Below are positions 1-6,569 of a stretch of 25,135 nucleotides of DNA, one piece after another (the first letter of the stretch is position 1; the number at the start of each line of letters is the position of its first letter). The position numbers and the translations under genes are program-made. Source of the DNA: Methylotenera sp. Its GTDB lineage: Bacteria; Pseudomonadota; Gammaproteobacteria; Burkholderiales; Methylophilaceae. The DNA lies in contig SXVG01000009.1 in the NCBI GenBank assembly GCA_005791685.1, positions 1 to 25,135 on the forward strand. The letters run 5' to 3'. The notes under the pieces are model-generated. The model was not told the origin of the DNA and did no database searches. It saw only the letters and a list, made by a program, of their open reading frames with translations.

Positions 1-393
1 CCAGCCTTCGTCGTGCGCCATCGCAGACGCGATGCGCAACGCGAAACATTTCTTGCCAAGCAATGCATTGCCGCCGTAGCCGGAGCCAAAGCTCCAGATC
101 TCGCGCGTCTCAGGGAAGTGCACAATGTATTTCTCTTTGTTGCACGGCCACGGTACATCCGCCTGGCCTCTGGCAAGCGGCGCACCCACAGAGTGAACGC
201 ACGGCACCACTCGCTTAAAGTCCTGATCGATCAGCTCAAACACTTTCCTGCCAACACGCGCCATAATCCGCATGTTGACAACGGCGTAAGGCGAGTCGGT
301 CAGTTGCACGCCAATTTGGCTCATGGGGGACCCGAGCGGACCCATGCTAAAGGGCAGCACATACATCGTGCGGCCTTTCATACAGCCGTTGGT
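1..393 (-). other. pckG: Internal fragment of GTP-dependent phosphoenolpyruvate carboxykinase joined to glgP
   Basis: The frame reads NGCMKGRTMYVLPFSMGP, GVQLTDSPYAVVNMRIMAR, HFPETREIWSFGSGYGGN and LLGKKCFALRIAS, all hallmark blocks of GTP-type PckG (oxaloacetate + GTP to PEP). The GSGYGGNxLLGKK block carries the substrate-site Tyr and the Lys pair known in the family. The PckG N-terminus (about 130 residues, including a substrate-binding arginine) is missing, and the ACGKTN P-loop would lie beyond the window. Arginine codons here include CGG, AGG, CGA and AGA (4 of 8), unlike the mostly CGC/CGT phosphorylase part, which weakly suggests a different origin. The junction lies at about 385-400. 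It could be a true fusion, a deletion joining two genes, or a misassembly. Confidence 0.85.
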
Positions 394-2049
394 CACTTTG
401 GCAAAAGCAGCGCGGAAATCGGCATCATCGGCCAAAGGCGTGATTTTTTTGATTTGCGTGAGGTCTTTTTTAAACCCGGCGCCTATGGCTTTTTCGATCA
501 AAGCCGTCAAACCTGGGTTGGCTTGATTGAGCCAACGACGCGGGGTAATGCCATTGGTCACGTTGGTCATTTTGCCCGGGTAAATTTTATCGAAATCGGC
601 AAACAAATGCTGCTTCAACAGCTCGCTATGCAAGGCGGCCACACCATTGACAGTATGGCTACCGACCACTGCCAAGTGCGCCATGCGCACCCGTCTACCG
701 TGGCTTTCATCGATGATGGAAACGCGGCTGAGCAAATCGGCGTCCCCTGGGAAATGGTGATTCACCGTATGCAAGAACTCGTGGTTGATTTTGTAAATGA
801 TTTCCAAATGGCGCGGTAATAAGCGGCCGAACAAGTCCACCGTCCAAGTCTCCAGCGCTTCTGGCATCAGCGTGTGGTTGGTGTAAGCAAATATTTTCAC
901 CACCAAACCCCAAGCCAAATCCCAGGCCAAGCCATGCACGTCAACCAATTGGTACATCATCTCGGCCACGCCTATCGATGGGTGGGTGTCGTTCAATTGA
1001 ATGGCCACTTTTTCTGGCAGCAACTTCCAATCGGCCGGCTTTTTCATCTCGTGCGCGCTTAAAAAGCGGCGCAAGATATCTTGTATGGAGGCCGACACGA
1101 AGAAATACTGTTGTTTCAAGCGCAGTTCTTTGCCCAACACCGAAGTGTCGTTCGGGTACAAGACTTTGGAAATATTCTCGCTGTCGTTGCGCTCTTGCAC
1201 CGATTTTTCATAATTGCCATCGTTAAAATGGCCTAAATCGAATTCGCGCGCCGCTTTGGCTGACCACAAGCGCAGGTTATTGACGGTGTCACCGCCAAAG
1301 CCAGGCACCGGCACGTCGTAGGCCATGGCCACCACGTGCTCGGCATCCACCCAATGCTGAGCCTCTTCACCGGACTCCGCTTCGTATTTCACCACGTGAC
1401 CGTAAAATTTAATTTGGTAGGTGGCTTCTGGGCGTTGGAATTCCCAGATGTTGCCGTAACGCAACCAATTGTCTGGGTTTTCAACCTGCTGACCGTTTTC
1501 TATGGTTTGCTTAAACATGCCGTATTCGTAACGGATGCCGTAACCGGTGGCCGGAATGGCCATGGTGGCCATGGAATCCAAGAAACAAGCAGCTAATCGG
1601 CCCAAACCACCGTTACCCAAGGCCGCGTCGTTTTCCATTTCCACGGTATTTTCTAAATCGCGCCCTAAGCTACTCAAGCCGGCTTTTAAATCGTCATTGA
1701 TGCCCAAATTCAGTGCCGCATTGCTGAGCATGCGCCCGATTAAAAACTCCAAAGACAAATAGTAAACACGTTTAGGATCGTCACGGTAATACGCTTCTGC
1801 GGTCTTGACCCAGCGCGCCACCACGTGATCGCGTACCGTGTAACTGGCGGCGTCATACCAATCTCTAGGGGTCGCGGCAGCGCTGGTTTTAAAGCTGGAA
1901 AAAATCAGATGGTTCTGCAGCGCCTGATCTATGGGCGAAAGTTTAGGCAATGTCGCGGCTTTGGCTTTGCTGGGAGTCTTACGCTTAGCGGGTGCTTTAC
2001 TTGGGGTTTTTACTGGCGTGTTTGCCGAGGGTTTTGCTGGGGTTTTCAT
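1..2049 (-). CDS. glgP: Glycogen phosphorylase N-terminal part fused in frame to a PEP carboxykinase fragment; runs off the left edge
   Basis: Residues 1-552 read as glycogen/maltodextrin phosphorylase, the PLP enzyme that releases glucose-1-phosphate from alpha-1,4-glucans. Visible blocks are VYYLSLEFLIGRML, GNGGLGRLAACFLDS, QLNDTHPSIGVAEMM, RVRMAHLAVVGSHTVNGVAALHS and NVTNGITPRRWL. Just after the ADDADFRAAFAKV block the reading changes, with no stop or frame break, into GTP-type PEP carboxykinase (residues 553-683, then the window edge). The phosphorylase C-terminal third, including the RIHEYKRQ region and the PLP lysine, is therefore absent, so this product should lack phosphorylase activity. 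Residues 1 to about 40 form a Lys/Pro/Ala/Thr-rich basic tail before the catalytic domain. The ATG at 2049 follows a GAAGG ribosome site (TGAAGGCAAC). The phosphorylase identity is firm; whether the fusion is biological is not. Confidence 0.85.
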   Translation of the reverse strand, partial: MKTPAKPSANTPVKTPSKAPAKRKTPSKAKAATLPKLSPIDQALQNHLIFSSFKTSAAATPRDWYDAASYTVRDHVVARWVKTAEAYYRDDPKRVYYLSLEFLIGRMLSNAALNLGINDDLKAGLSSLGRDLENTVEMENDAALGNGGLGRLAACFLDSMATMAIPATGYGIRYEYGMFKQTIENGQQVENPDNWLRYGNIWEFQRPEATYQIKFYGHVVKYEAESGEEAQHWVDAEHVVAMAYDVPVPGFGGDTVNNLRLWSAKAAREFDLGHFNDGNYEKSVQERNDSENISKVLYPNDTSVLGKELRLKQQYFFVSASIQDILRRFLSAHEMKKPADWKLLPEKVAIQLNDTHPSIGVAEMMYQLVDVHGLAWDLAWGLVVKIFAYTNHTLMPEALETWTVDLFGRLLPRHLEIIYKINHEFLHTVNHHFPGDADLLSRVSIIDESHGRRVRMAHLAVVGSHTVNGVAALHSELLKQHLFADFDKIYPGKMTNVTNGITPRRWLNQANPGLTALIEKAIGAGFKKDLTQIKKITPLADDADFRAAFAKVTNGCMKGRTMYVLPFSMGPLGSPMSQIGVQLTDSPYAVVNMRIMARVGRKVFELIDQDFKRVVPCVHSVGAPLARGQADVPWPCNKEKYIVHFPETREIWSFGSGYGGNALLGKKCFALRIASAMAHDEGW

Positions 2050-2180
2050 GGTTGCCTTCAATTGCATTACTTAAATATTGGTCTTGCTCACTGCGTTTCG
2101 GGTATTTTAGCAAAAATTATGCCAGCCATAAATGACAGAGATGCTACCAAAATGTAACGGTAAAAATTAGTATTGACCAT

Positions 2181-2200
2181 TTTTCGTTTATAAACGAAAA
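2181..2200. promoter_or_regulatory. Perfect 20-bp palindrome, probable antitoxin operator
   Basis: TTTTCGTTTA is followed directly by its exact reverse complement TAAACGAAAA, ending 6 bases before the toxin ATG at 2207. HTH antitoxins of this class usually repress their own operon by binding such a site, so autoregulation is the likely role. A TTGACC at 2173-2178 could be a -35 element, but no convincing -10 is spaced from it. There is no Shine-Dalgarno between palindrome and ATG, so the toxin may be translated from a very short leader. Confidence 0.6.
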
Positions 2201-2206
2201 TACTTC

Positions 2207-2537
2207 ATGTATGAAATAGCTCATTATCTAACTCAAGATAACCAAGATCTTTATCTTAATTGGTTATGTAAGGTTCGCGACAACGTCGCAAGGATAGCTA
2301 TTGATAGACGAATTAACCGCATAGAACTGGGTAACTTTGGCGACCATAAGCCATGTCAAGACGGCGTTTGGGAGTTACGTATTGATGTTGGTGTGGGTTA
2401 CCGAGTTTCATGCCGTATCCGCTAACAAAATCATCTTGTTGCTATGTGGTGGCGATAAACGCACACAGAGTGCAGACATAAAACGAGCATGCAGCTATTG
2501 GCTAGATTGGAAAAAGAGAGACCCTAATGAGAGATAG
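2207..2537 (+). pseudogene. HigB/RelE-superfamily toxin of a type II toxin-antitoxin pair, broken by a frameshift
   Basis: The first frame (2207-2425) gives the N-terminal body of an addiction-module killer protein, with blocks MYEIAHYLTQDNQDLYLNWL, IELGNFGDHKP and GVWELRIDVGVGYRV, then goes out of frame and stops. The expected C-terminus, IILLLCGGDKRTQSADIKRA followed by CSYWLDWKKRD, continues one frame over and ends at 2537. The break lies in the T-run at 2406-2408. Restoring two bases would give GYRVYHAVSANK, which fits the usual family spacing, so a 2-base deletion is the simplest explanation; a sequencing error in the T-run is possible. An intact protein would be about 110 residues, a usual size for these ribosome-dependent mRNA endonucleases. 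The end overlaps the antitoxin start by 11 bases, as in toxin-first (higBA-like) operons. Confidence 0.8.
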
Positions 2538-2832
2538 AAACCACGATGATGCAATGGCAGCCTTATATCAACAAGACCCTGCCTACGCACTGCAATTTTT
2601 GAACACCATACTTAAGGATGGCGACCAAGCTGAGCTTTTGATTGCCCTCAGACAAATGGCCAAAGCCTTTGGCGGAGTACCTGCATTAGCAAAAGAAACC
2701 AAACTTAATCAAACCCAGTTATACCGAACCCTTTCCCCTGCTGGCAATCCTGCGCTAAGCAACATTTCCGCCATACTTAAAGTAATGGGCATGCGTTTAG
2801 CAGTGGAAGCGATTGCCACACCAACCCATTAA
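2527..2832 (+). CDS. Addiction-module antidote protein, HTH/Xre-like antitoxin
   Basis: This 101-residue protein fits the short antidote family paired with the upstream toxin. The second half has a helix-turn-helix look: MAKAFGGVPALAKETKLNQT, QLYRTLSPAGNPALSNISAI, then a helix with LKVMGMRLAVEA. Such proteins bind and neutralise the toxin and repress the operon, probably through the palindrome at 2181-2200. The ATG lies inside the toxin's last codons (ATGAGAGATAG), so translation is likely coupled. Unlike the toxin it is intact, which fits a decayed module in which the antitoxin is retained. Symbols differ between members of this family, so none is given. Confidence 0.85.
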   Translation: MRDRNHDDAMAALYQQDPAYALQFLNTILKDGDQAELLIALRQMAKAFGGVPALAKETKLNQTQLYRTLSPAGNPALSNISAILKVMGMRLAVEAIATPTH

Positions 2833-2850
2833 CTGTAAAGATATGCTTGC

Positions 2851-2879
2851 ACCACAGATGCACTCGCGGCATCTGTGGT
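2851..2879. terminator. Perfect 11-bp hairpin between convergent antitoxin gene and htpG
   Basis: ACCACAGATGC pairs exactly with GCATCTGTGGT around the 7-base loop ACTCGCG. It lies between two convergent genes, so it can serve as a transcription end for either, although neither strand has a strong U-run after it. The stem sequence is almost the same as that of the hairpin at 7000-7026, so it also belongs to a short dispersed repeat family. Confidence 0.55.
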
Positions 2880-2892
2880 CAAGATTTAGGTA

Positions 2893-4791
2893 TTAAACAA
2901 TCAAACTGTTCATGCGCTTAACGAAACTGGCCGGGTCATTCAGGCTGCCGCCTTCGGCCAGCAAGGCTTGATCAAACAACACCAAGGCCAAGTCTTTAAA
3001 CACCGCCTCTGCCGTTTCATTTTCCAAACGCTTGACCAATTTATGGCCAGGGTTAATCTCCAAGATGGGCTTGGATTCCGGCGCGGTTTGCCCAGCCGCC
3101 TTCAACATACGGGCTAGGTTGCCGGATAAATCGTTGGCATCGCTCACCAAACAAGCCGGCGAATCGGTTAAGCGGTGCGTCACCCGCACGTCTTTGACTT
3201 GCTCGCCCAAACTGGTTTTTATTTTTTCCACCAAGGATTTGGCTTCTTCCTCAATTTTCTTTTGGATGTCTTTTTCCGTGTCGGATTCCAACTTACCTAA
3301 ATCCAAATCGCCTTTGGCGATGGACTGCAGTTTTTTGCCATCAAATTCGGTCAGGCTGCCTAACAACCACTCGTCGACACGATCCGACAAGAGCAACACT
3401 TCTATGCCTTTTTTGCGGAAAATTTCCAAGTGCGGGCTGTGCTGCGCCGCGGCAAAGCTCTCGGCGGTAATGTAGTAGATCAACTCCTGCACAGGCTGCA
3501 TACGTGCGATGTAGTCTTTCAGTGACACCGTTTGCTCTTCGTTGTCGGTCTTGGTTGAGGCAAAGCGTAGCAAGCCGGCAATTTTGTCCTTATTGGCGAA
3601 ATCTTCACCTGGGCCTTCTTTTAGCACGCGACCAAACTCGCCATAAAATTTAGCGTAATCGTCTGGCTTGTTTTCTGCCATGTCTTCTAGCAAACTCAAG
3701 ACTTTTTTCACTGATCCGGCTTTGATGGCATCGACGTCGCGACTCGATTGCAAGATCTCGCGCGACACGTTCAAAGGCAAATCGCTGGTATCGATCACGC
3801 CACGGACAAAGCGCAAGTATTGTGGCATCAACTTTTCTGCGTCTTCCATGATGAACACGCGTTTGACGTACAATTTAATGCCATGGCGGCGCTCGCGGTC
3901 GTACAAGTCAAACGGCGCACGACTGGGGATGTAGAGCAAGGATATGTATTCTTGCTTGCCTTCGACGCGGCTGTGCGTGTAGCTCAGTGGGTTTTCAAAG
4001 TCGTGCGAAACGTGCTTGTAGAATTCTTGGTATTCTTCTTCCGTGATGTCGTTCTTGTTGCGCGCCCACAAGGCCGAGGCGGTGTTGACTGTTTCATCTT
4101 CGTCGGTCGGCACCTCGGCGCCGTCTTTCCATTCCGATTTCTTCATGACGATGGGCAAGGTGATGTGGTCGGAGTATTTGCGGATGATGGTTTTAAGTTT
4201 CCAGTCGCTTAAAAACTCGTCTTCCGCTTCACGCAAATGCAACACCACGTCGGTACCGCGCGTGGCCTTGTCTGCTTCTTCTAAGGTAAAATCGCCTTCG
4301 CCGCTGGATTCCCAACGAACGGCTGTGGCTTCACCGGCACGGCGGGTGCTTAAAGTCACTTTATCGGCAATGATAAAAGCCGAATAAAAGCCCACGCCAA
4401 ATTGGCCGATTAAATTGGCGTCTTTGGCTTGATCGCCGGATAAAGCGTTAAAGAATTCTTTGGTACCGGATTTAGCAATGGTACCGATGTGGCTGATCAC
4501 CTCATCGCGGCTCATGCCTATGCCGTTATCGCTGATGGTGACGGTGCGCGCGTCTTTATCGAAAGCGATGCGTATTTTTAAATCGCTGTCCCCTTCATAC
4601 AATCCGCCGTTGGAGATGGCCTCAAAGCGCAATTTATCCGCCGCGTCCGATGCGTTAGAAATGAGTTCGCGCAAAACGATTTCTTTATTGCTGTACAGCG
4701 AATGAATCATCAACTGCAAAAGTTGTTTGACCTCCGCCTGAAACGGCATGGATTGTTTGTTACTGGGTTTTGCGCTGCTGTCTTTTGCCAC
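2893..4791 (-). CDS. htpG: Molecular chaperone HtpG (Hsp90 family)
   Basis: At 632 residues this is the normal length for bacterial Hsp90, a cytosolic dimeric ATP-dependent chaperone that remodels client proteins with the DnaK system. The N-terminal GHKL ATPase domain shows LRELISNASDAADKLRFEA, the DNGIGMSRDE loop, GTIAKSGTKEF and IGQFGVGFYSAF. The middle domain shows YIPSRAPFDLYDRERRHGIK, LYVKRVFIMEDAE and GVIDTSDLPLNVSREILQ. The C-terminal dimerisation part follows. The start codon is GTG at 4791, preceded by a good TTAGGAG ribosome site 9-10 bases away. A sigma-32-like promoter lies at 4837-4864. It is monocistronic and convergent with the toxin-antitoxin genes. Confidence 0.98.
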   Translation of the reverse strand: MAKDSSAKPSNKQSMPFQAEVKQLLQLMIHSLYSNKEIVLRELISNASDAADKLRFEAISNGGLYEGDSDLKIRIAFDKDARTVTISDNGIGMSRDEVISHIGTIAKSGTKEFFNALSGDQAKDANLIGQFGVGFYSAFIIADKVTLSTRRAGEATAVRWESSGEGDFTLEEADKATRGTDVVLHLREAEDEFLSDWKLKTIIRKYSDHITLPIVMKKSEWKDGAEVPTDEDETVNTASALWARNKNDITEEEYQEFYKHVSHDFENPLSYTHSRVEGKQEYISLLYIPSRAPFDLYDRERRHGIKLYVKRVFIMEDAEKLMPQYLRFVRGVIDTSDLPLNVSREILQSSRDVDAIKAGSVKKVLSLLEDMAENKPDDYAKFYGEFGRVLKEGPGEDFANKDKIAGLLRFASTKTDNEEQTVSLKDYIARMQPVQELIYYITAESFAAAQHSPHLEIFRKKGIEVLLLSDRVDEWLLGSLTEFDGKKLQSIAKGDLDLGKLESDTEKDIQKKIEEEAKSLVEKIKTSLGEQVKDVRVTHRLTDSPACLVSDANDLSGNLARMLKAAGQTAPESKPILEINPGHKLVKRLENETAEAVFKDLALVLFDQALLAEGGSLNDPASFVKRMNSLIV

Positions 4792-4836
4792 GGCTGTTGC
4801 TCCTAAAATTTTTTACAGAAAAAAACACTGAGGTCT

Positions 4837-4864
4837 AGTTGGAGGTGATGCGGAATATTTCAAG
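4837..4864 (-). promoter_or_regulatory. Sigma-32 (heat shock) type promoter for htpG
   Basis: On the minus strand CTTGAAA (4858-4864) matches the sigma-32 -35 consensus exactly. After a 13-base spacer comes CTCCAACT (4837-4844), close to the -10 consensus CCCCATNT. It would give an untranslated leader of about 40 bases before the GTG at 4791. Heat-shock control of htpG is well established in proteobacteria. The -35 is strong and the -10 moderate. Confidence 0.65.
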
Positions 4865-4875
4865 TGAAATTTTCT

Positions 4876-4893
4876 TTGTCATAAAACTTTCAA
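4876..4893 (+). promoter_or_regulatory. Pho-box-like motif upstream of ppx
   Basis: TTGTCAT-AAAA-CTTTCAA has the 7-4-7 layout of a PhoB box (two CTGTCAT-like units 11 bases apart), with 6/7 and 5/7 matches. A TATAAT sits at 4896-4901, only two bases further on, which is not the usual Pho promoter spacing (about 10). Together with the strong box at ppk this suggests phosphate control of the whole polyphosphate island, but on its own it is weak. Confidence 0.35.
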
Positions 4894-4902
4894 ACTATAA
4901 TG

Positions 4903-4933
4903 ACAGAATAAACAATAATACTGTTTATTCTGT
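4903..4933. repeat. 12-bp perfect inverted repeat with 7-base loop upstream of ppx
   Basis: ACAGAATAAACA at 4903-4914 is mirrored by TGTTTATTCTGT at 4922-4933. It is A/T-rich and has no T-run behind it, so it looks more like an operator or a leader hairpin than a terminator. Its ATAAAC/GTTTAT core recurs in the 15-bp palindrome at 6533-6547 before the next gene, which hints at a common regulator. Confidence 0.5.
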
Positions 4934-4968
4934 TAATGGAATGAACGCATATTTCAACTTAAGACGCC

Positions 4969-6489
4969 ATGACAACAACACCAGCCGCCCTGCCCACAGA
5001 CAAATCTTTACTCGCCGCCATAGACTTAGGCTCAAACAGCTTTAGGCTGGAGATAGGCCAAGTCAACAGCGGCTTTATACAACGGCTGGAATACCTTAAA
5101 GAAGCGGTGCGCCAGGGCGGCGATTTAGACGAAGACCGCAACTTAAGCATGGAGGCCATGGAGCGCGGCGTGCGCTGCTTAGCGCGCTTTGCCGAGCGCA
5201 TACAAGGCTTTGACCCCAGTCATGTGCGTGCCGTCGCCACGCAAACCTTACGCGAGGCCAACAACCGTGAAGTCTTTATTAAAATGGCCAAAAAAGCCTT
5301 GGGCTTTGACGTGGAAGTGATATCGGGAGTAGAAGAAGCGCGCTTAATTTACCAAGGGGTCAGCCGCTTTTTACCGCAATCGGATGAACGGCGCTTGGTC
5401 ATAGACATCGGTGGGCGTTCCACCGAATTCATTTTAGGGCAAGGTTTTAACGCCCAACACACCGCTTCCTTGCACGTGGGTTCGGTGGCCTGGTCGTTAA
5501 AGCATTTTGCCAACGGCGACTACAGTGAAAACGCCTTCACTCGCGCCGAAATTGCCGCCGAATCCATTTTTGATACGCTGGGGGTTAATTTTAACCGCAA
5601 ACATTGGGACATCGCCTACGGTGCATCCGGTACGGTGGGCGCCATCGCCGATGTATTGGAGCAATACGGCAGGCCGGCCGACACCGTCAGCAAGGAAGGC
5701 CTGCTGTGGTTGCGTGAAGAATTATTACGCGCCAAAAACGTGGATAAATTACGCTTAGCTGGCCTAAAAGAAGAGCGCAAGCCGGTCATTGCCGGCGGCC
5801 TGTCCATCATGTTGGGCGTGTTTAACTTTTTAAACATAGACACCATGAACGTCGCCAAAGGCGCCCTCAGGCACGGCTTGATGTATGACATGCTGGCGCA
5901 AGACACGGCCATGCTGGACATGCGAAATGCCTCGGTTTTGCACCTCATGCGCAAATTTGCCGTGGATGAAACCCATGCCAAAACCGTGGCGCAAGTGGCG
6001 GAAAAGTTATTTGAGAAAATAAGTGCAGACACGCAATTTGCTCCGGGCGAACAAGCCGCTCACAGCCGCAAACTGCAATGGGCTGGCTTGCTGCATGAAA
6101 TTGGCTGCATAGTCTCGCCGATAGACGCGCATTTGCATGGCGCTTACATGCTGGATCACGCCGAACCTGCCGGTTTTTCACAAAATGAATTGCACCGCTT
6201 AAGCCTGTTGGTTTTAGGCTACCGCGGCAAACTCAAACGCCTGGAAGCCGATTTTTCTGATCGCATTTTTATCATGCAACTGGTTTGTTTGCGCTTGGCC
6301 GTGATTTTATGCCATGCCAGACAAATGCCGAATTTGCGAGGCCTGCAATTAAGTTATAAACAAAACTCAATCGAATTGTGCTTACCGAAAAGCTGGCCAG
6401 AAAAATACCCGCAATCGTATTATTTATTAGACGAAGAAAGTCTGGCCTGGCAGAAGACCAATTGGCTGTTTAAGCTAACGCTGGCCTAG
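4969..6489 (+). CDS. ppx: Exopolyphosphatase (Ppx/GppA family)
   Basis: This 506-residue protein is of the ASKHA phosphotransferase fold and removes terminal phosphate from polyphosphate; GppA-type pppGpp hydrolysis cannot be excluded. Early motifs are AAIDLGSNSFRLEIGQ, VRAVATQTLREANN, VEVISGVEEARLIYQGV and the second phosphate loop LVIDIGGRSTEFILGQG. The latter has R where many members have G, a variant I believe common in betaproteobacterial Ppx. A GASGTVGAIADVL stretch follows, and the C-terminal HD-like half has WAGLLHEIGCIVS and DHAEPAGFSQNELHRLS. Length is normal. The ATG at 4969 has no clear ribosome site, but the conserved domain starts only 15 residues later, so it is reasonable. Its neighbours, ppk and sixA, support a polyphosphate role. 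Confidence 0.95.
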   Translation: MTTTPAALPTDKSLLAAIDLGSNSFRLEIGQVNSGFIQRLEYLKEAVRQGGDLDEDRNLSMEAMERGVRCLARFAERIQGFDPSHVRAVATQTLREANNREVFIKMAKKALGFDVEVISGVEEARLIYQGVSRFLPQSDERRLVIDIGGRSTEFILGQGFNAQHTASLHVGSVAWSLKHFANGDYSENAFTRAEIAAESIFDTLGVNFNRKHWDIAYGASGTVGAIADVLEQYGRPADTVSKEGLLWLREELLRAKNVDKLRLAGLKEERKPVIAGGLSIMLGVFNFLNIDTMNVAKGALRHGLMYDMLAQDTAMLDMRNASVLHLMRKFAVDETHAKTVAQVAEKLFEKISADTQFAPGEQAAHSRKLQWAGLLHEIGCIVSPIDAHLHGAYMLDHAEPAGFSQNELHRLSLLVLGYRGKLKRLEADFSDRIFIMQLVCLRLAVILCHARQMPNLRGLQLSYKQNSIELCLPKSWPEKYPQSYYLLDEESLAWQKTNWLFKLTLA

Positions 6490-6494
6490 TGGTT

Positions 6495-6512
6495 TTGTCA
6501 TAAAAAATTCAC
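6495..6512 (+). promoter_or_regulatory. Pho-box-like motif upstream of the basic small protein gene
   Basis: TTGTCAT-AAAA-AATTCAC again has the 7-4-7 layout. Its first 11 bases are identical to the motif before ppx at 4876, and both second units contain TTCA. The second unit is poor against CTGTCAT. A possible -10 (TATATA, 6531-6536) lies 18 bases on. The shared sequence is more convincing than the match to the PhoB consensus. Confidence 0.3.
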
Positions 6513-6532
6513 TTGCCAGCCCGGTGAATCTA

Positions 6533-6547
6533 TATAAACTGTTTATA
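6533..6547. promoter_or_regulatory. 15-bp palindrome TATAAAC-T-GTTTATA before the basic small protein gene
   Basis: Two 7-base arms surround a single T, ending 22 bases before the ATG at 6570. It overlaps a possible -10 region and could be an operator. The half-site ATAAAC/GTTTAT is the same as in the inverted repeat before ppx. Confidence 0.35.
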
Positions 6548-6569
6548 CCGTTTAATGAGGATATAAAAA

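Noticed and set aside
13..819. Plus-strand open frame of 268 codons at the left edge
   Set aside because: It is antisense to the phosphorylase/carboxykinase frame, which shows clear family motifs on the minus strand.
3748..4212. Plus-strand open frame of 154 codons inside htpG
   Set aside because: It lies wholly antisense to a firmly identified htpG, has no recognisable domain and its composition reflects the opposite strand.
4896..4901. TATAAT as a confident ppx -10 element
   Set aside because: TTGTCA (4876-4881) would leave only a 14-base spacer, and the distance to the Pho-like box is too short, so no standard promoter can be assigned.
5408..5445. DIGGRSTE in Ppx as a damaged phosphate loop
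   Set aside because: The G-to-R change seems a common variant in betaproteobacterial exopolyphosphatases and the rest of the protein is intact.
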